Assembly: GCA_963707015.1 (NCBI GenBank)
Contig: CAVPOO010000002.1
Coordinates: 62,001 to 126,000 of the forward strand
Origin: CAVPOO01 sp963707015
GTDB lineage: Bacteria; Pseudomonadota; Gammaproteobacteria; Thiohalobacterales; Thiohalobacteraceae
Length of the DNA: 64,000 nucleotides
Direction of reading: 5' to 3'
Within the stretch, counting starts at the first letter, position 1; every line of letters starts with the position of its first letter. The position numbers and the translations under genes were made by a program. Below are positions 1-8,843 of this stretch, piece after piece. The notes under the pieces were generated by a model that worked only from the letters and a program-made list of their open reading frames with translations, was not told the DNA's origin and searched no databases.

Positions 1-366
1 ATCGTGGATCCAGCCCTTGAGAAAGCGGACGCGGTCACCACCGAGTACTGTGGCCATCTCTGCCTGATACTTTCGCGCCAGGGCCAGCATGTCGTCATTC
101 ATGTCCACACCAACGACCGTGCCGGTCTCCCCGACCAGCTGCGCGGCGATGTAACAGATCTTGCCCGACCCGGAGCCCAGGTCCAGCACCCTGTCGCCGG
201 CGCGAACATAGCGGGACGGGTCTCCGCAACCGTAGTCTTTCTCGACAATCTCGGCGGGCAACTGCCGCAGCAGATCGGCCTCGTAGCTGACAGGACAGCA
301 CAGCGCGTCCTGACGGTTCCGCGCCGCCTCGGAATAACGGTGCAAAACACTGGTTTCAATATCCAT
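1..366 (-). CDS. ArsM-like class I SAM methyltransferase, 3'-truncated by window edge
   Basis: Only the first 122 codons are in the window; the rest lies off the left edge. The start ATG at 366 follows a strong ribosome site (GGGAGGAG, 5 bases upstream). The visible part has CCPVSY near residue 24, then EKDYGCGDPS, then the SAM motif VLDLGSGSGK and the acidic VGVDMNDDML loop. This pattern is typical of arsenite methyltransferases of the arsenosugar pathway, which methylate As(III) using SAM. The neighbouring upstream gene encodes an ArsS-like radical SAM protein transcribed in the same direction, which supports the assignment. The catalytic C-terminal half cannot be seen, so a related methyltransferase is not excluded. 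Confidence 0.75.
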   Translation of the reverse strand, partial: MDIETSVLHRYSEAARNRQDALCCPVSYEADLLRQLPAEIVEKDYGCGDPSRYVRAGDRVLDLGSGSGKICYIAAQLVGETGTVVGVDMNDDMLALARKYQAEMATVLGGDRVRFLKGWIHD

Positions 367-401
367 CAATCTCCTCCCGAACACTGAACGACACCGGCCG
401 C

Positions 402-1364
402 CTACTCCAGGGCGCCACCACAGCTGCTCCCCTGCCCCGCCGTACAGCCGTAACAATGGTCCGCCACACGGATCGCCTGGCCGGCGAGCGCACTTGGATC
501 GAGCCGGGAAATGTGGACCGATGTCCGCCCGCCGGCTGCCAATGGCAGGGCGAGCATCTGGTTGAAATCACAGTCGTACACATGGCCCCGCCAATCGACA
601 CTGATGAGGCTGCGGCACATGACCGAGCCCAGATTATCGGCCCGGTGCGCTTGCCGAAGCAGCGCCATATAGGCCGTGAACTGACCGCGGGAGACCAGCG
701 TGCTGCCGAAACGCTGAATGGGCATATTGATCAGCACCAGCAGATGATTGAAGCGAATGCGGTAGCGGTTCCCGAGTTCACGCCGGTAATCAGCCTCCAG
801 TTCGCATTGCGCCGGTGGCAATACGGGGCCCTGGGGGTTGTAAACCAGGTTCAGCACAAGGCCCGAACCGGGTTGCCCGTAACCCAGCGCATTGAGCCGC
901 GTCAGCGCCCTGAGTGAGTCGACAAAGACACCCTCGCCACGCTGGCGATCAACATTCTCTCCCTGATAACAGGGCAGCGACGCGACGACCTCGACGCCCT
1001 GCCCGGCGAGAAATTCAGCCAGATTTTCCTGCCCCGTTTCTTCCAGGATGGTCAGGTTGCAGCGATCAATCACATGGACACCCGCCGCACGAGCCGCCCC
1101 GACCATAGAGCGGAAATGCGGATTCAATTCCGGCGCACCGCCAGTCAGGTCGAGCGTGGCGACATTGGACCTGACCAGAAACTCGAGCACCTGATCCACC
1201 GTACGCCGGTCCATTATCTCCTTGCGCCGGGGACTGGCCGCAACATGGCAATGCAGGCACTGCTGATTGCAGCGATAGCCAAGGTTCACCTGCAGCGTCT
1301 CCAGCCTCCCGCGCCGGATCGGGGGGAAATCGGTATCGACCAGTAATGGCAAGGTTGCGTGCAT
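402..1364 (-). CDS. arsS: Arsenosugar biosynthesis radical SAM protein ArsS
   Basis: A 320-residue radical SAM enzyme. The CxxxCxxC iron-sulfur motif is at C32, C36 and C39, and a GGAPEL SAM-contact motif follows. The C-terminal part resembles the DUF3641 extension of this family, with more cysteines (CYGCTAG, SSCGG) that could bind auxiliary clusters. Known family members help turn dimethylarsinate into an adenosylated arsenosugar precursor. The frame is open to 1490, but the conserved N-terminus (MHATLPLLVDTDFPP) begins at 1364, so I chose that ATG despite a weak ribosome site. It ends 36 bases before the ArsM-like gene, so the two probably form one operon. Confidence 0.85.
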   Translation of the reverse strand: MHATLPLLVDTDFPPIRRGRLETLQVNLGYRCNQQCLHCHVAASPRRKEIMDRRTVDQVLEFLVRSNVATLDLTGGAPELNPHFRSMVGAARAAGVHVIDRCNLTILEETGQENLAEFLAGQGVEVVASLPCYQGENVDRQRGEGVFVDSLRALTRLNALGYGQPGSGLVLNLVYNPQGPVLPPAQCELEADYRRELGNRYRIRFNHLLVLINMPIQRFGSTLVSRGQFTAYMALLRQAHRADNLGSVMCRSLISVDWRGHVYDCDFNQMLALPLAAGGRTSVHISRLDPSALAGQAIRVADHCYGCTAGQGSSCGGALE

Positions 1365-1382
1365 GCTGTTATTCCAGTGACC

Positions 1383-1415
1383 CTGACTCCGCCGCGCGCC
1401 AGTATGCGGCGTCAG
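1383..1415. repeat. Imperfect inverted repeat between arsS and hypF
   Basis: CTGACTCCGC at 1383-1392 pairs with GCGGCGTCAG at 1406-1415, with one mismatch in ten. It sits in the 212-base divergent region between arsS and hypF. It could be an operator for either gene or a simple hairpin; no T-run follows on either strand. Confidence 0.3.
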
Positions 1416-1576
1416 CCTGCTGCGGTCCAGCCGCCAGAGGCAGGGGAACGCCCCGGTGCCGGGCCACTGCAACTCAATGCCTTGCGACACGCCTGGCGCT
1501 ACGGTACTGTGGATTTTCCGGTGTTCAGGGACGGGAATCCACAGGGCAATCCGAGTACTCCATCCAGGTAATATTG

Positions 1577-3832
1577 ATGTACACAGCCACCCGCCGGTGG
1601 GTTGTTACGGGTCAGGTGCAGGGCGTGGGATTTCGGCCCTTCGTTTACCGCCTCGCCACGCGGCTGGGTATCAGCGGCTGGGTATGCAACCAGACCGGCA
1701 GCGTGGAAATCGTCGCCCAGGCATCGACCGAGGTCCTCGAGGCGTTTGCCCGGGCACTGATCGACGAGTCTCCCGCCATCGCGGAGCCCGCGATCAGTCT
1801 CGCCGAAACCGTCGCTGCGATCAACACACAGGATTTCATCATCCGCCCCAGCAACGCGGCGGCGCCCCCGCGTATCCATGTTCCGGTCGACTACTTCACG
1901 TGTGCCCCGTGCCTTGCCGAACTCGATGCGCCCCGCGAGCGTCGCTACCGGTACCCCTTTACCAACTGTACCCAGTGTGGCCCCCGCTATACCCTGATCC
2001 GCCGTCTGCCCTACGACCGCGTCAATACCAGCATGGCCGACTTCAGACTTTGTCCAGCCTGCCAGGCGGAATACGACAACCCCGGCGACCGGCGCTTTCA
2101 TGCCGAGCCCGTCGCCTGCCCCGCCTGTGGCCCGCAACTCAGTTTTCATGATCGAACGGAATCAAGCGCCGAGACCCAAACCGCCCTGACTGCTGCGTGC
2201 CGCGCATTGACACAAGGCCAGATTGTCGCCATCCGCGGCATCGGCGGTTACCACCTGGTCTGTGATGCAGGCAATGACAGGGCCGTCATGCGCCTGCGTG
2301 AACGAAAACCCCGGCCGCACAAGCCACTGGCCGTCATGTTTCCCTTCGGCGGGCCCGATGGATTGGCGAGCGTGCGCGGCGAGGTCGAACTTGCCGAGGC
2401 AGAAGTCGAAATCCTCATGAGTCCGGTGCGCCCCATTGTCCTGGCACGCAGGCAAGCCGGCAGCAGGCTGTCGCCACACATCGCACCGGGACTCAAGGAA
2501 CTCGGTGTCATGCTTGCCTACAGCCCGCTGCATTATCTGCTGGCGAAGGATTTTGCCGCGCCGCTGGTGGTGACCTCGGGCAACATCAGTGGCGAACCGG
2601 TGCTGACCGAACCCGCCGCCGTTCGACGGCGACTGGGACATGTGGCCGACGCCTTCCTGCATCACAACCGGCCCATCGTACGGCCTGCCGATGACCCCGT
2701 TTATCGTCTCAGCGCGGGCGCGATGCGCCCGCTACGGCTCGGCCGCGGCTGCGCACCACTCGAACTCGCTCTTCCGGCGCGGTTGTCCCGTCCCATACTT
2801 GCCGTCGGTGCGCATATGAAGGCAACCTTGGCCCTGGCCTGGGAAGACCGGGTTGTCGTTTCCCCGCACATTGGGGACATGGGAACACAACGCAGTCTTG
2901 ACGTGTTCCGCCAGCTTGTCGAGGATCTGCAGACACTCTACGCCGTGACAGCCAAAGCTGTCGTCTGCGATGCTCATCCCGCCTATGCGACCAGCCGCTG
3001 GGCGATCAACTCGGGCCTGCCCGTGACCCGGATCTTCCACCACCGTGCACATGCCGCCGCACTCGTGGGTGAGCAGCCGGCAGACGGGCCCTGGCTGGTG
3101 TTTACCTGGGACGGAACGGGCTATGGTGAAGACGGCACGCTGTGGGGCGGCGAGGCCCTGCTCGGCACCCCCGGTCACTGGGAACGCAAGGCCAGTTTCC
3201 GCCCCTTCCACCTTCCGGGCGGAGACTTGGCCGGACGCGAGCCCTGGCGCAGTGCGGCAGCGCTGTGCTGGGAGGCAGACCACCCCTGGGATCCGCCGGT
3301 AACGGACACAGAACTGCTGCACCACGCCTGGACACGCAGGCTCAACACACCCCAGAGCAGTGCCGCCGGGCGCCTCTTCGACGCCGCGGCAAGCCTGAGC
3401 GGCCTTCTGCACCGGGCCAGTTTCGAGGGCCAGGGCCCGATGTACCTCGAAGCCTGCAGCCAGACCATCGGTACGCCGATGGAATTGCCGCTCGAGCGCG
3501 ATGCCCAGGGAATTCTGCGCAGCGACTGGGCGCCCCTGCTGCCATACCTCAGCGATGTCAGCCAGCCCGTCCCTGAGCGTGCCGCGGACTTCCACGCCAC
3601 ACTGGCCCGTGTGATTCTGCGCCAGGCGCAATTGATTCGTGAAGAAACCGGTGTCGCGCGGGTCGGACTGACGGGCGGTGTCTTCCAGAACCGTCAGCTT
3701 GTCGAACAGGCCGTCAGGCTCCTCGAGAGCGAAGGTTTCTCGGCGCGGCTGCCCTCTCGGCTGCCCTGCAATGACGCCGCCATCAGTTACGGGCAGGTCA
3801 TCGAGTATCTTGGCAGTACCGGAACAGCCTAG
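1577..3832 (+). CDS. hypF: Carbamoyltransferase HypF, [NiFe]-hydrogenase maturation
   Basis: A 751-residue HypF. It makes carbamoyl-adenylate from carbamoyl phosphate and transfers the carbamoyl group to the C-terminal cysteine of HypE, the first step of cyanide-ligand synthesis for the [NiFe] centre. Visible parts in order: acylphosphatase domain (GQVQGVGFRPFVYR, about residues 10-25), paired zinc-finger CxxC motifs starting at C109 and C131, a YrdC/Sua5-like domain, and a Kae1-like C-terminal domain with HHRAHAAAL. The frame is open back to 1346, but the acylphosphatase fold begins at MYTATRRWVVTG, so the ATG at 1577 was chosen. hypE follows in the same direction after a repeat-filled gap. 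Confidence 0.95.
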   Translation: MYTATRRWVVTGQVQGVGFRPFVYRLATRLGISGWVCNQTGSVEIVAQASTEVLEAFARALIDESPAIAEPAISLAETVAAINTQDFIIRPSNAAAPPRIHVPVDYFTCAPCLAELDAPRERRYRYPFTNCTQCGPRYTLIRRLPYDRVNTSMADFRLCPACQAEYDNPGDRRFHAEPVACPACGPQLSFHDRTESSAETQTALTAACRALTQGQIVAIRGIGGYHLVCDAGNDRAVMRLRERKPRPHKPLAVMFPFGGPDGLASVRGEVELAEAEVEILMSPVRPIVLARRQAGSRLSPHIAPGLKELGVMLAYSPLHYLLAKDFAAPLVVTSGNISGEPVLTEPAAVRRRLGHVADAFLHHNRPIVRPADDPVYRLSAGAMRPLRLGRGCAPLELALPARLSRPILAVGAHMKATLALAWEDRVVVSPHIGDMGTQRSLDVFRQLVEDLQTLYAVTAKAVVCDAHPAYATSRWAINSGLPVTRIFHHRAHAAALVGEQPADGPWLVFTWDGTGYGEDGTLWGGEALLGTPGHWERKASFRPFHLPGGDLAGREPWRSAAALCWEADHPWDPPVTDTELLHHAWTRRLNTPQSSAAGRLFDAAASLSGLLHRASFEGQGPMYLEACSQTIGTPMELPLERDAQGILRSDWAPLLPYLSDVSQPVPERAADFHATLARVILRQAQLIREETGVARVGLTGGVFQNRQLVEQAVRLLESEGFSARLPSRLPCNDAAISYGQVIEYLGSTGTA

Positions 3833-3838
3833 GATTCT

Positions 3839-4326
3839 TCAATCTGACGATGACGGATAGAATGGCCACGGAATCCACGGAAAAACACGGAAAGAACCAA
3901 CAACGATTAGCCCGGAATTCTCACCGGGATCCCGGATGCTGGCGCAGGGATCGCGTGTCTGGACGCCGCTCTGGGCGGAGCCAGGAAAGCGAAAGGTCCA
4001 GTGGACCTTTCGCCTGCGAAGCGGGCTTGGCGTAGCCGAACCCTGGGCGCGATAAAGTGGTAGCCGTCGCTACCACTTGAGTGAAGAGCAAGTCCGGGCG
4101 CGCGAGAACCAGCCAGGGCCGGGATAGGCACTGCCCGATAACACACTGTCTTTTGATGGTTCATCGCTCTGCTCACTACCTCATACATTAAAATGATCCA
4201 CCGCCGCCCGGTGAGAAATCCGGGTTAGACTTCTTTCCGTGTTTTTCCGTGGATTCCGTGGCTAATAGAAAAATTACTGGCACTCAGCTTAATGGGTGAG
4301 GATCCCTTATTATCACGTTACAATCT
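3839..4326. repeat. Palindromic repeat R1, copy A, interrupted by a MITE
   Basis: About 165 bases of R1 sequence split by the MITE at 3907-4228. Inner arms are CCACGGAATCCACGGAAAAA near 3865 and its reverse complement near 4240-4260. The outer ends are a weaker inverted pair beginning TTCAAYYTGAT. Two further copies are at 29642-29806 and 35834-35997. It fills most of the hypF-hypE gap and ends 26 bases before the hypE start. Confidence 0.8.
3907..4228. mobile_element. MITE copy A (IS5-like target), inserted in repeat R1
   Basis: Ends are imperfect inverted repeats (CCCGGAATTCTCACCGGG left, CCCGGTGAGAAATCCGGG right). They are flanked by a direct TTAG at 3907-3910 and 4225-4228. Repeat R1 copy C has a single uninterrupted TTAG at the matching place (35902-35905), so this is a filled site with a 4-bp duplication. 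A 12-base-arm palindrome lies inside at 3989-4013. Three related copies occur in the window. No transposase is encoded. YTAR 4-bp target duplication is typical of the IS5 group, so mobilisation in trans by such an element is inferred. Confidence 0.8.
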
Positions 4327-4352
4327 ACCAGGCCTGTTGACACGCACCCCCC

Positions 4353-5357
4353 ATGAGCGAAGACCATATCTCTCTGTCACACGGCAACGGCGGGCGGTTC
4401 ATGCGCGAACTGATCGACGGGCTGTTTGCGCGACATCTGCGCAATCCGTCGCTGGACGTGCAGGTCGATGCGGCGAGGCTGCAGCTCGACGCGGGTCCGC
4501 TGCTGTTCACGACCGACGGCTTTACGGTTCAGCCACTGGAGTTTCCCGGTGGGGATATTGGCTCGCTTGCCGTGCACGGGACCAGCAACGACATTGCGGT
4601 TGCCGGCGGCCTGCCACGCTACCTGAGCCTCAATGCCTTCATCGAGGAGGGCATGGAAATAGCCCAGCTCGACCGCATCATCGCCAGCCTCGCGGCCGCC
4701 GCCGCCGAACTCGACGTTCGGGTCATCGCCGGTGACACCAAGGTCGTGCCTCGCGGCCAAGGGGGCGGTCTGTATCTCGCCACCACCGGTATCGGCATCG
4801 ACCTCGCACCGGGCAAGCTCGGCCTGAACAAGATCCAGGCTGGTGATGTTCTGCTCGTCAGCGGACCGGTCGGCGATCATGGCATCGCCGTGATGTTGGC
4901 CCGTGAGCAATTCGGACTGCGCGGTGAGGTGCGCTCCGATGCGGCCAGTGTCCTGCCCTTTACCCGTGCCCTGATCGACAATCCCGGCCTTCGCTTCATG
5001 CGCGACCCGACCCGCGGCGGCCTGGCCACGGTCGCGCATGAACTGCAGCATGCAACCCGCCTGGGGATTCGGCTCGAACAGGCGCGGATTCCGGTGCGTG
5101 ACCCGGTGCAGTCAGTGTGCGACATGCTGGGCTACGACCCGCTGTTCCTGGCCTGCGAGGGGCGTGTCGTCGCAGTCGTATCTCCAGGCCAGGCTGCCGG
5201 TGCGCTGGCGGCCTGGCAATCGCTCCCCGGTGGCGAACAGGCGGCGAGGATTGGCGCCCTCGTTGACGACAGTCCGTACGTTATCCTTGAGACCGAACTC
5301 GGCGGTGAACGGATTCTTGAGGAACTGGAAGACGACCCGCTGCCGCGGATATGCTGA
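4353..5357 (+). CDS. hypE: Hydrogenase maturation protein HypE (carbamoyl dehydratase)
   Basis: A 334-residue HypE of the PurM/ThiL fold. It accepts a carbamoyl group from HypF on its C-terminal cysteine and dehydrates it with ATP to a thiocyanate, the donor of cyanide ligands to iron. The protein ends in PRIC, the family's reactive C-terminus. The N-terminal SHGNGGRFM, the GDTKVV segment and RDPTRGGLAT are family motifs. No clear ribosome site precedes the ATG, and the upstream 500 bases are repeat sequence. Expression may therefore rely on read-through from hypF or on a promoter near the repeat edge. Confidence 0.95.
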   Translation: MSEDHISLSHGNGGRFMRELIDGLFARHLRNPSLDVQVDAARLQLDAGPLLFTTDGFTVQPLEFPGGDIGSLAVHGTSNDIAVAGGLPRYLSLNAFIEEGMEIAQLDRIIASLAAAAAELDVRVIAGDTKVVPRGQGGGLYLATTGIGIDLAPGKLGLNKIQAGDVLLVSGPVGDHGIAVMLAREQFGLRGEVRSDAASVLPFTRALIDNPGLRFMRDPTRGGLATVAHELQHATRLGIRLEQARIPVRDPVQSVCDMLGYDPLFLACEGRVVAVVSPGQAAGALAAWQSLPGGEQAARIGALVDDSPYVILETELGGERILEELEDDPLPRIC

Positions 5358-5373
5358 CAACGCGTGCACACTA

Positions 5374-5392
5374 CCCGGTGATCAGAACCGGG
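5374..5392. terminator. Weak hairpin between convergent hypE and antiporter operon
   Basis: CCCGGT and ACCGGG form a six-pair stem with a seven-base loop in the 53-base gap between convergent genes. There is no T-run on either side, so a terminator role is only suggested by position. Confidence 0.25.
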
Positions 5393-5410
5393 CGGTGCAA
5401 CACGGGCCGG

Positions 5411-7102
5411 TCAATAGTAATAGGCGATCAGGTAGATTCCGAGCAGGATCACCACCCACAAAACCATACTGCCGGTCGCCCAGGTGCGGGCAAGAATACC
5501 CTGGGGTCCATAATACAGGAACAGCGTACCGATAACCGTGCCCAGACGTCGCAGGAAGCCCATTTGCAGGCGCAGATGCAATGCCAGGGCGGCACCCATT
5601 GCACGCCGAAGCGCACGCGGTGCCAGCCGCCGGTAAACCCATTCCGCATCGATATTGACCGCGCGGATTTCCGGCGGGTACAGCCCGCTCAGTTTGAGCC
5701 AGGCGAAAGCCAGCGCCGCAAAAAACAGCAGCTGCAGCTGCGCAATCACGTGCGTGCCGGTGTAGGGTGAATACGCCACCGGAAAGGGCAACAGGCTGTA
5801 AAGCAGCCAGGGATAGACCCCGATGAACACGCACAGCACGGCTGCAACAGCCATCGCCAGCAGCATGTTCCATGGCGGCTCGCGAATGCGGATCCCTGAG
5901 TCGCTGGCGAAGAACGCAAAGAACGGAATCTTGATGCCGGCATGGTGGAATACACCCGCCGACGCCAACAGCAGCGCCAGCCAGATCCCCTTATAGCCTT
6001 CCTGCAGCGCCGCCGCCATCACCATTGACTTGCTGACAAAGCCGCTGAACAGAGGAAAGGCCGAAATCGAGCAGGCGCCGACGATGCAGAGTCCCGTTGT
6101 AATGGGCATCGTTTTGTAAAGACCGCCGAGCTCGGTTCCCTTGATCTTGCCTGTCATATGCAGCACTGCGCCCATGGCCATGAACAACAAACCCTTGTAG
6201 ATCACGTGGCTGAAGGCGTGCGATACGGCGCCGTTTATGGCAAGAGCGGTGCCTATGCCGACCCCACAGACCATGAAACCGAGCTGGTTGATAATGCTGT
6301 AACTGAGTACCCGGCGCAGATCATTTTCAATGACGGCATAGAAGATCGGAAAACAGGTCATCAGGGCACCGATATAGATCAACAGGTCGGTACCGGGAAA
6401 GCCTCGCGCCAGCGCATACACCGCTGCCTTGGTCGTGAAGGCACTGAGGAACACCGCGCCCGTGGGTGTCGCTTCAGGATAGGCATCCGTCATCCAGTTG
6501 TGCAGCAGCGGAAAGGCGCATTTGATGCCGAATGCCAGGAACAGCAGCCAGCCCGAGACACCGGCCAGACCAATGTAGTCAAAGCTGAGCGAGCCGGTTT
6601 CGTGGAAACGCATCAGCATGCCGGCCAGCAGCAGCAAACCCGACGAAAACTGTATGACAAGGTAGCGCAGCCCCGCGGCCAGCGACGCGGGTGTACGTCT
6701 GGCCCAGATCAGCACCGCGGAGGAGATCGCAGCGATCTCCCAGAAGACAAAAAACGTGACCAGGTCGCCGGCCAACACGGCGCCCACCGCACTGCCGGCA
6801 TAGAACAGGCCGGCGACATGCTGCCAACGGTCACGCACATGCAGCGAGAAAACAATGCCGAGAAAAGCAGCGAGATTGAACACGTACCCGAACAACAGGC
6901 TCAGCCGGTCGACCCGGTACGGCGTCAGTTCATAGCCCATGACCGGAACCGTCACGCGCAGCCCTTCCGGCACCTCGATCAGCTGAAAACCGCTCACCAG
7001 CGGGGCAAGCACCAGCACTATGATGCGCGAGCGGCCAGGCAGCATGGCCGCCAGCAGCGCAGCGGCGAAGAATACGACGAACGGCGGCACACTACTCGTC
7101 AT
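5411..7102 (-). CDS. Proton-translocating antiporter subunit, MrpD/NuoM-like
   Basis: A 563-residue, highly hydrophobic member of the proton-conducting membrane transporter family (MrpA/D, NuoL/M/N). The conserved segment LLFLAFGIKCAFPLLHNWMTDAYPEAT carries the lysine and the HxW motif of the ion channel. A further channel segment is GAVSHAFSHVIYKGLLF. It probably conducts Na+ or H+ across the inner membrane as the last subunit of the antiporter operon. It overlaps the small gene upstream by 11 bases, indicating coupled translation. It is longer than usual MrpD because of a C-terminal extension of about 70 residues with an extra helix. Confidence 0.85.
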   Translation of the reverse strand: MTSSVPPFVVFFAAALLAAMLPGRSRIIVLVLAPLVSGFQLIEVPEGLRVTVPVMGYELTPYRVDRLSLLFGYVFNLAAFLGIVFSLHVRDRWQHVAGLFYAGSAVGAVLAGDLVTFFVFWEIAAISSAVLIWARRTPASLAAGLRYLVIQFSSGLLLLAGMLMRFHETGSLSFDYIGLAGVSGWLLFLAFGIKCAFPLLHNWMTDAYPEATPTGAVFLSAFTTKAAVYALARGFPGTDLLIYIGALMTCFPIFYAVIENDLRRVLSYSIINQLGFMVCGVGIGTALAINGAVSHAFSHVIYKGLLFMAMGAVLHMTGKIKGTELGGLYKTMPITTGLCIVGACSISAFPLFSGFVSKSMVMAAALQEGYKGIWLALLLASAGVFHHAGIKIPFFAFFASDSGIRIREPPWNMLLAMAVAAVLCVFIGVYPWLLYSLLPFPVAYSPYTGTHVIAQLQLLFFAALAFAWLKLSGLYPPEIRAVNIDAEWVYRRLAPRALRRAMGAALALHLRLQMGFLRRLGTVIGTLFLYYGPQGILARTWATGSMVLWVVILLGIYLIAYYY

Positions 7103-7340
7103 AGTAGTTTTCCGGACGCATCAGTATCCTGCGCAGCTGCTTGGCAATCAGGACCAGTGAGACGCAGGCGGAAAAACCAAACAGCGCATAGAAACCCCAC
7201 AGTGATTCCCAGTCATGGATAACGTGCCGGTGATAGATAAAATCCGCTGCCAGCAGCAGCGCACAGGCCAGGTAGAATGTCCACAGCAGGCGTCTGACAT
7301 TCTTTGGCTTATCAAAGATGTGCTGTCGCTCTTGCGCCAC
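7092..7340 (-). CDS. Small two-helix membrane protein in antiporter operon
   Basis: An 82-residue protein with two predicted membrane helices (about residues 18-38 and 46-66), a charged N-terminus and an acidic end (PENYYDE). I do not recognise a named family. It lies 9 bases after the NuoL-like gene and overlaps the next antiporter gene by 11 bases, so it is almost certainly a translated accessory subunit or assembly factor of the complex. It may be a tether between the two flanking large subunits. Confidence 0.7.
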   Translation of the reverse strand: MAQERQHIFDKPKNVRRLLWTFYLACALLLAADFIYHRHVIHDWESLWGFYALFGFSACVSLVLIAKQLRRILMRPENYYDE

Positions 7341-7349
7341 GCTTCCCCC

Positions 7350-8813
7350 CTACTGCGGCACCACCAGCTGCACCAGCTGGTACACAGGCCCCGGTGCCAC
7401 AAACAGCACCAGGCAGCCCGTCGCTGTCAGAAGCAGAGCGGACACACAGGCCACCGGTGCTTCCCGCAGACCCGTTTGCCCGGCATCATCATCGGCACTG
7501 CCGAAGAAGGCTCGCACCGGGATCGTCAGCAGATAGGCAACGTTGAGCATCGAACTCGCAAGCAGCACGGCAAGCATCGCCAGCTGTTGCGCATCCAGTG
7601 CTCCCAGGGCAAGAAACCACTTGCTCCAGAAACCCCCCAACGGCGGCAGGCCTACCATGCTGAGACTGGCAACAAAGAACGCAGCCATCGTGATCGGCAT
7701 GCGCCGTCCGAGCCCGAGCATCTCGCTGACCTGGGTCTTGCCTGTCGCAACCAGGATGGCACCGGCGCAAAAAAACAGCGTGATCTTGGCGAAGGCATGC
7801 ATGACTATGTGCATACCGCCACCCACGATACCAAGCGGCGTTGCCAGCAGGGCGCCCAGCACGATAGAGGCAAGCTGGCTGATGGTCGAATAGGCGAGCC
7901 GCAGTTTCAGATTGTCCTGTTTGAGCGCTACGAATGACGCCAGCAGCACGGTTGCCCCCGCGACATACATCAGCCATTGCGTGACCGGGACTTCAGCCAG
8001 GTAGTCAATACCGAATATATACACGGACACCTTCAATATGGCGAAAACACCGGCCTTCACGACGGCAACGGCATGGAGCAATGCGCTTACCGGTGTCGGT
8101 GCGACCATAGCCGCCGGCAACCAGCGGTGCAAGGGCATGAGCGCCGCCTTGCCGATACCGAACACATACAGGACAAGCAGCACGCCAGCGGTCCCGGGTG
8201 CGACGACACCCTTGAGGATGCCGCCGGCACGGAAATCGAGCGTTCCGGTCAACGACCAGGTCCAGACCAGGGCCAGCAGAAACAGCCCCACGGACGTGCC
8301 GAGCAGAAAGCCGAGGTAGATGCGACCGCCTTCACGCGCCGCATTGGTGCCGGCGTGAGTGACCAGGGGATAGGTCGAGAGGGTAAGCGCTTCGTAGAAG
8401 ATGAACAGCGTAAACAGGTTTCCCGCGAAAGCGATTCCCATGGCGCTGCCCAGCGCCACCGCGAAATAGCCGTAGAAACGGGTCTGATGCCGCTCCTGAT
8501 GAGCGCGCATATAGCCTATGGAAAACAGCGAGGTCACTATCCAGAGGAAACTCGCGAGCAGCGCAAACAGCAGGCCCAGCGGCTCGACGCTGAATGCTAT
8601 GGTCAGGCCGGGCAGTGTCTCGACAAGCACTGCGGCAGGTGACCCGCCCTCCAGCACTTCGCCGAGCAGCGAGAAGACCAGCAGGAATAGGCCTCCCGAG
8701 GCCAGCAGAGTCACCGACTCCCGCAGGTCGGGGTGGCGTCGCGAAGCCGCGATGAGCAGCATCGCGCCAAACGGCAGGGTGACCGCCGCCAGTACTGTTG
8801 CTTCCGGACTCAC
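7350..8813 (-). CDS. Proton-translocating antiporter subunit, NuoL/MrpA N-terminal-like
   Basis: A 487-residue membrane protein of the proton-conducting transporter family. It has the NuoL-type RFYGYFAVALG segment, the AFAGNLFTLFIFYEALTLSTYPLV glutamate helix, and the lysine/histidine channel motifs (GKAALMPLHRWLPAAMVAPTPVS and HAVAVVKAGVF). No full-length MrpA is present, so this subunit together with the DUF4040 protein upstream probably stands in for the split N- and C-terminal parts of MrpA. The start is a GTG at 8813, 30 bases after mrpD. Confidence 0.88.
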   Translation of the reverse strand: MSPEATVLAAVTLPFGAMLLIAASRRHPDLRESVTLLASGGLFLLVFSLLGEVLEGGSPAAVLVETLPGLTIAFSVEPLGLLFALLASFLWIVTSLFSIGYMRAHQERHQTRFYGYFAVALGSAMGIAFAGNLFTLFIFYEALTLSTYPLVTHAGTNAAREGGRIYLGFLLGTSVGLFLLALVWTWSLTGTLDFRAGGILKGVVAPGTAGVLLVLYVFGIGKAALMPLHRWLPAAMVAPTPVSALLHAVAVVKAGVFAILKVSVYIFGIDYLAEVPVTQWLMYVAGATVLLASFVALKQDNLKLRLAYSTISQLASIVLGALLATPLGIVGGGMHIVMHAFAKITLFFCAGAILVATGKTQVSEMLGLGRRMPITMAAFFVASLSMVGLPPLGGFWSKWFLALGALDAQQLAMLAVLLASSMLNVAYLLTIPVRAFFGSADDDAGQTGLREAPVACVSALLLTATGCLVLFVAPGPVYQLVQLVVPQ

Positions 8814-8843
8814 GCTGAACCGCGACCCATGTGTGTCACGGCA

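Noticed and set aside
3907..4188. Minus-strand frame inside MITE copy A, similar to a plus-strand frame at 59680-60039
   Set aside because: Both are translations of the same repeat element; no ribosome site or known domain supports protein coding. Kept only as a remark in the findings.
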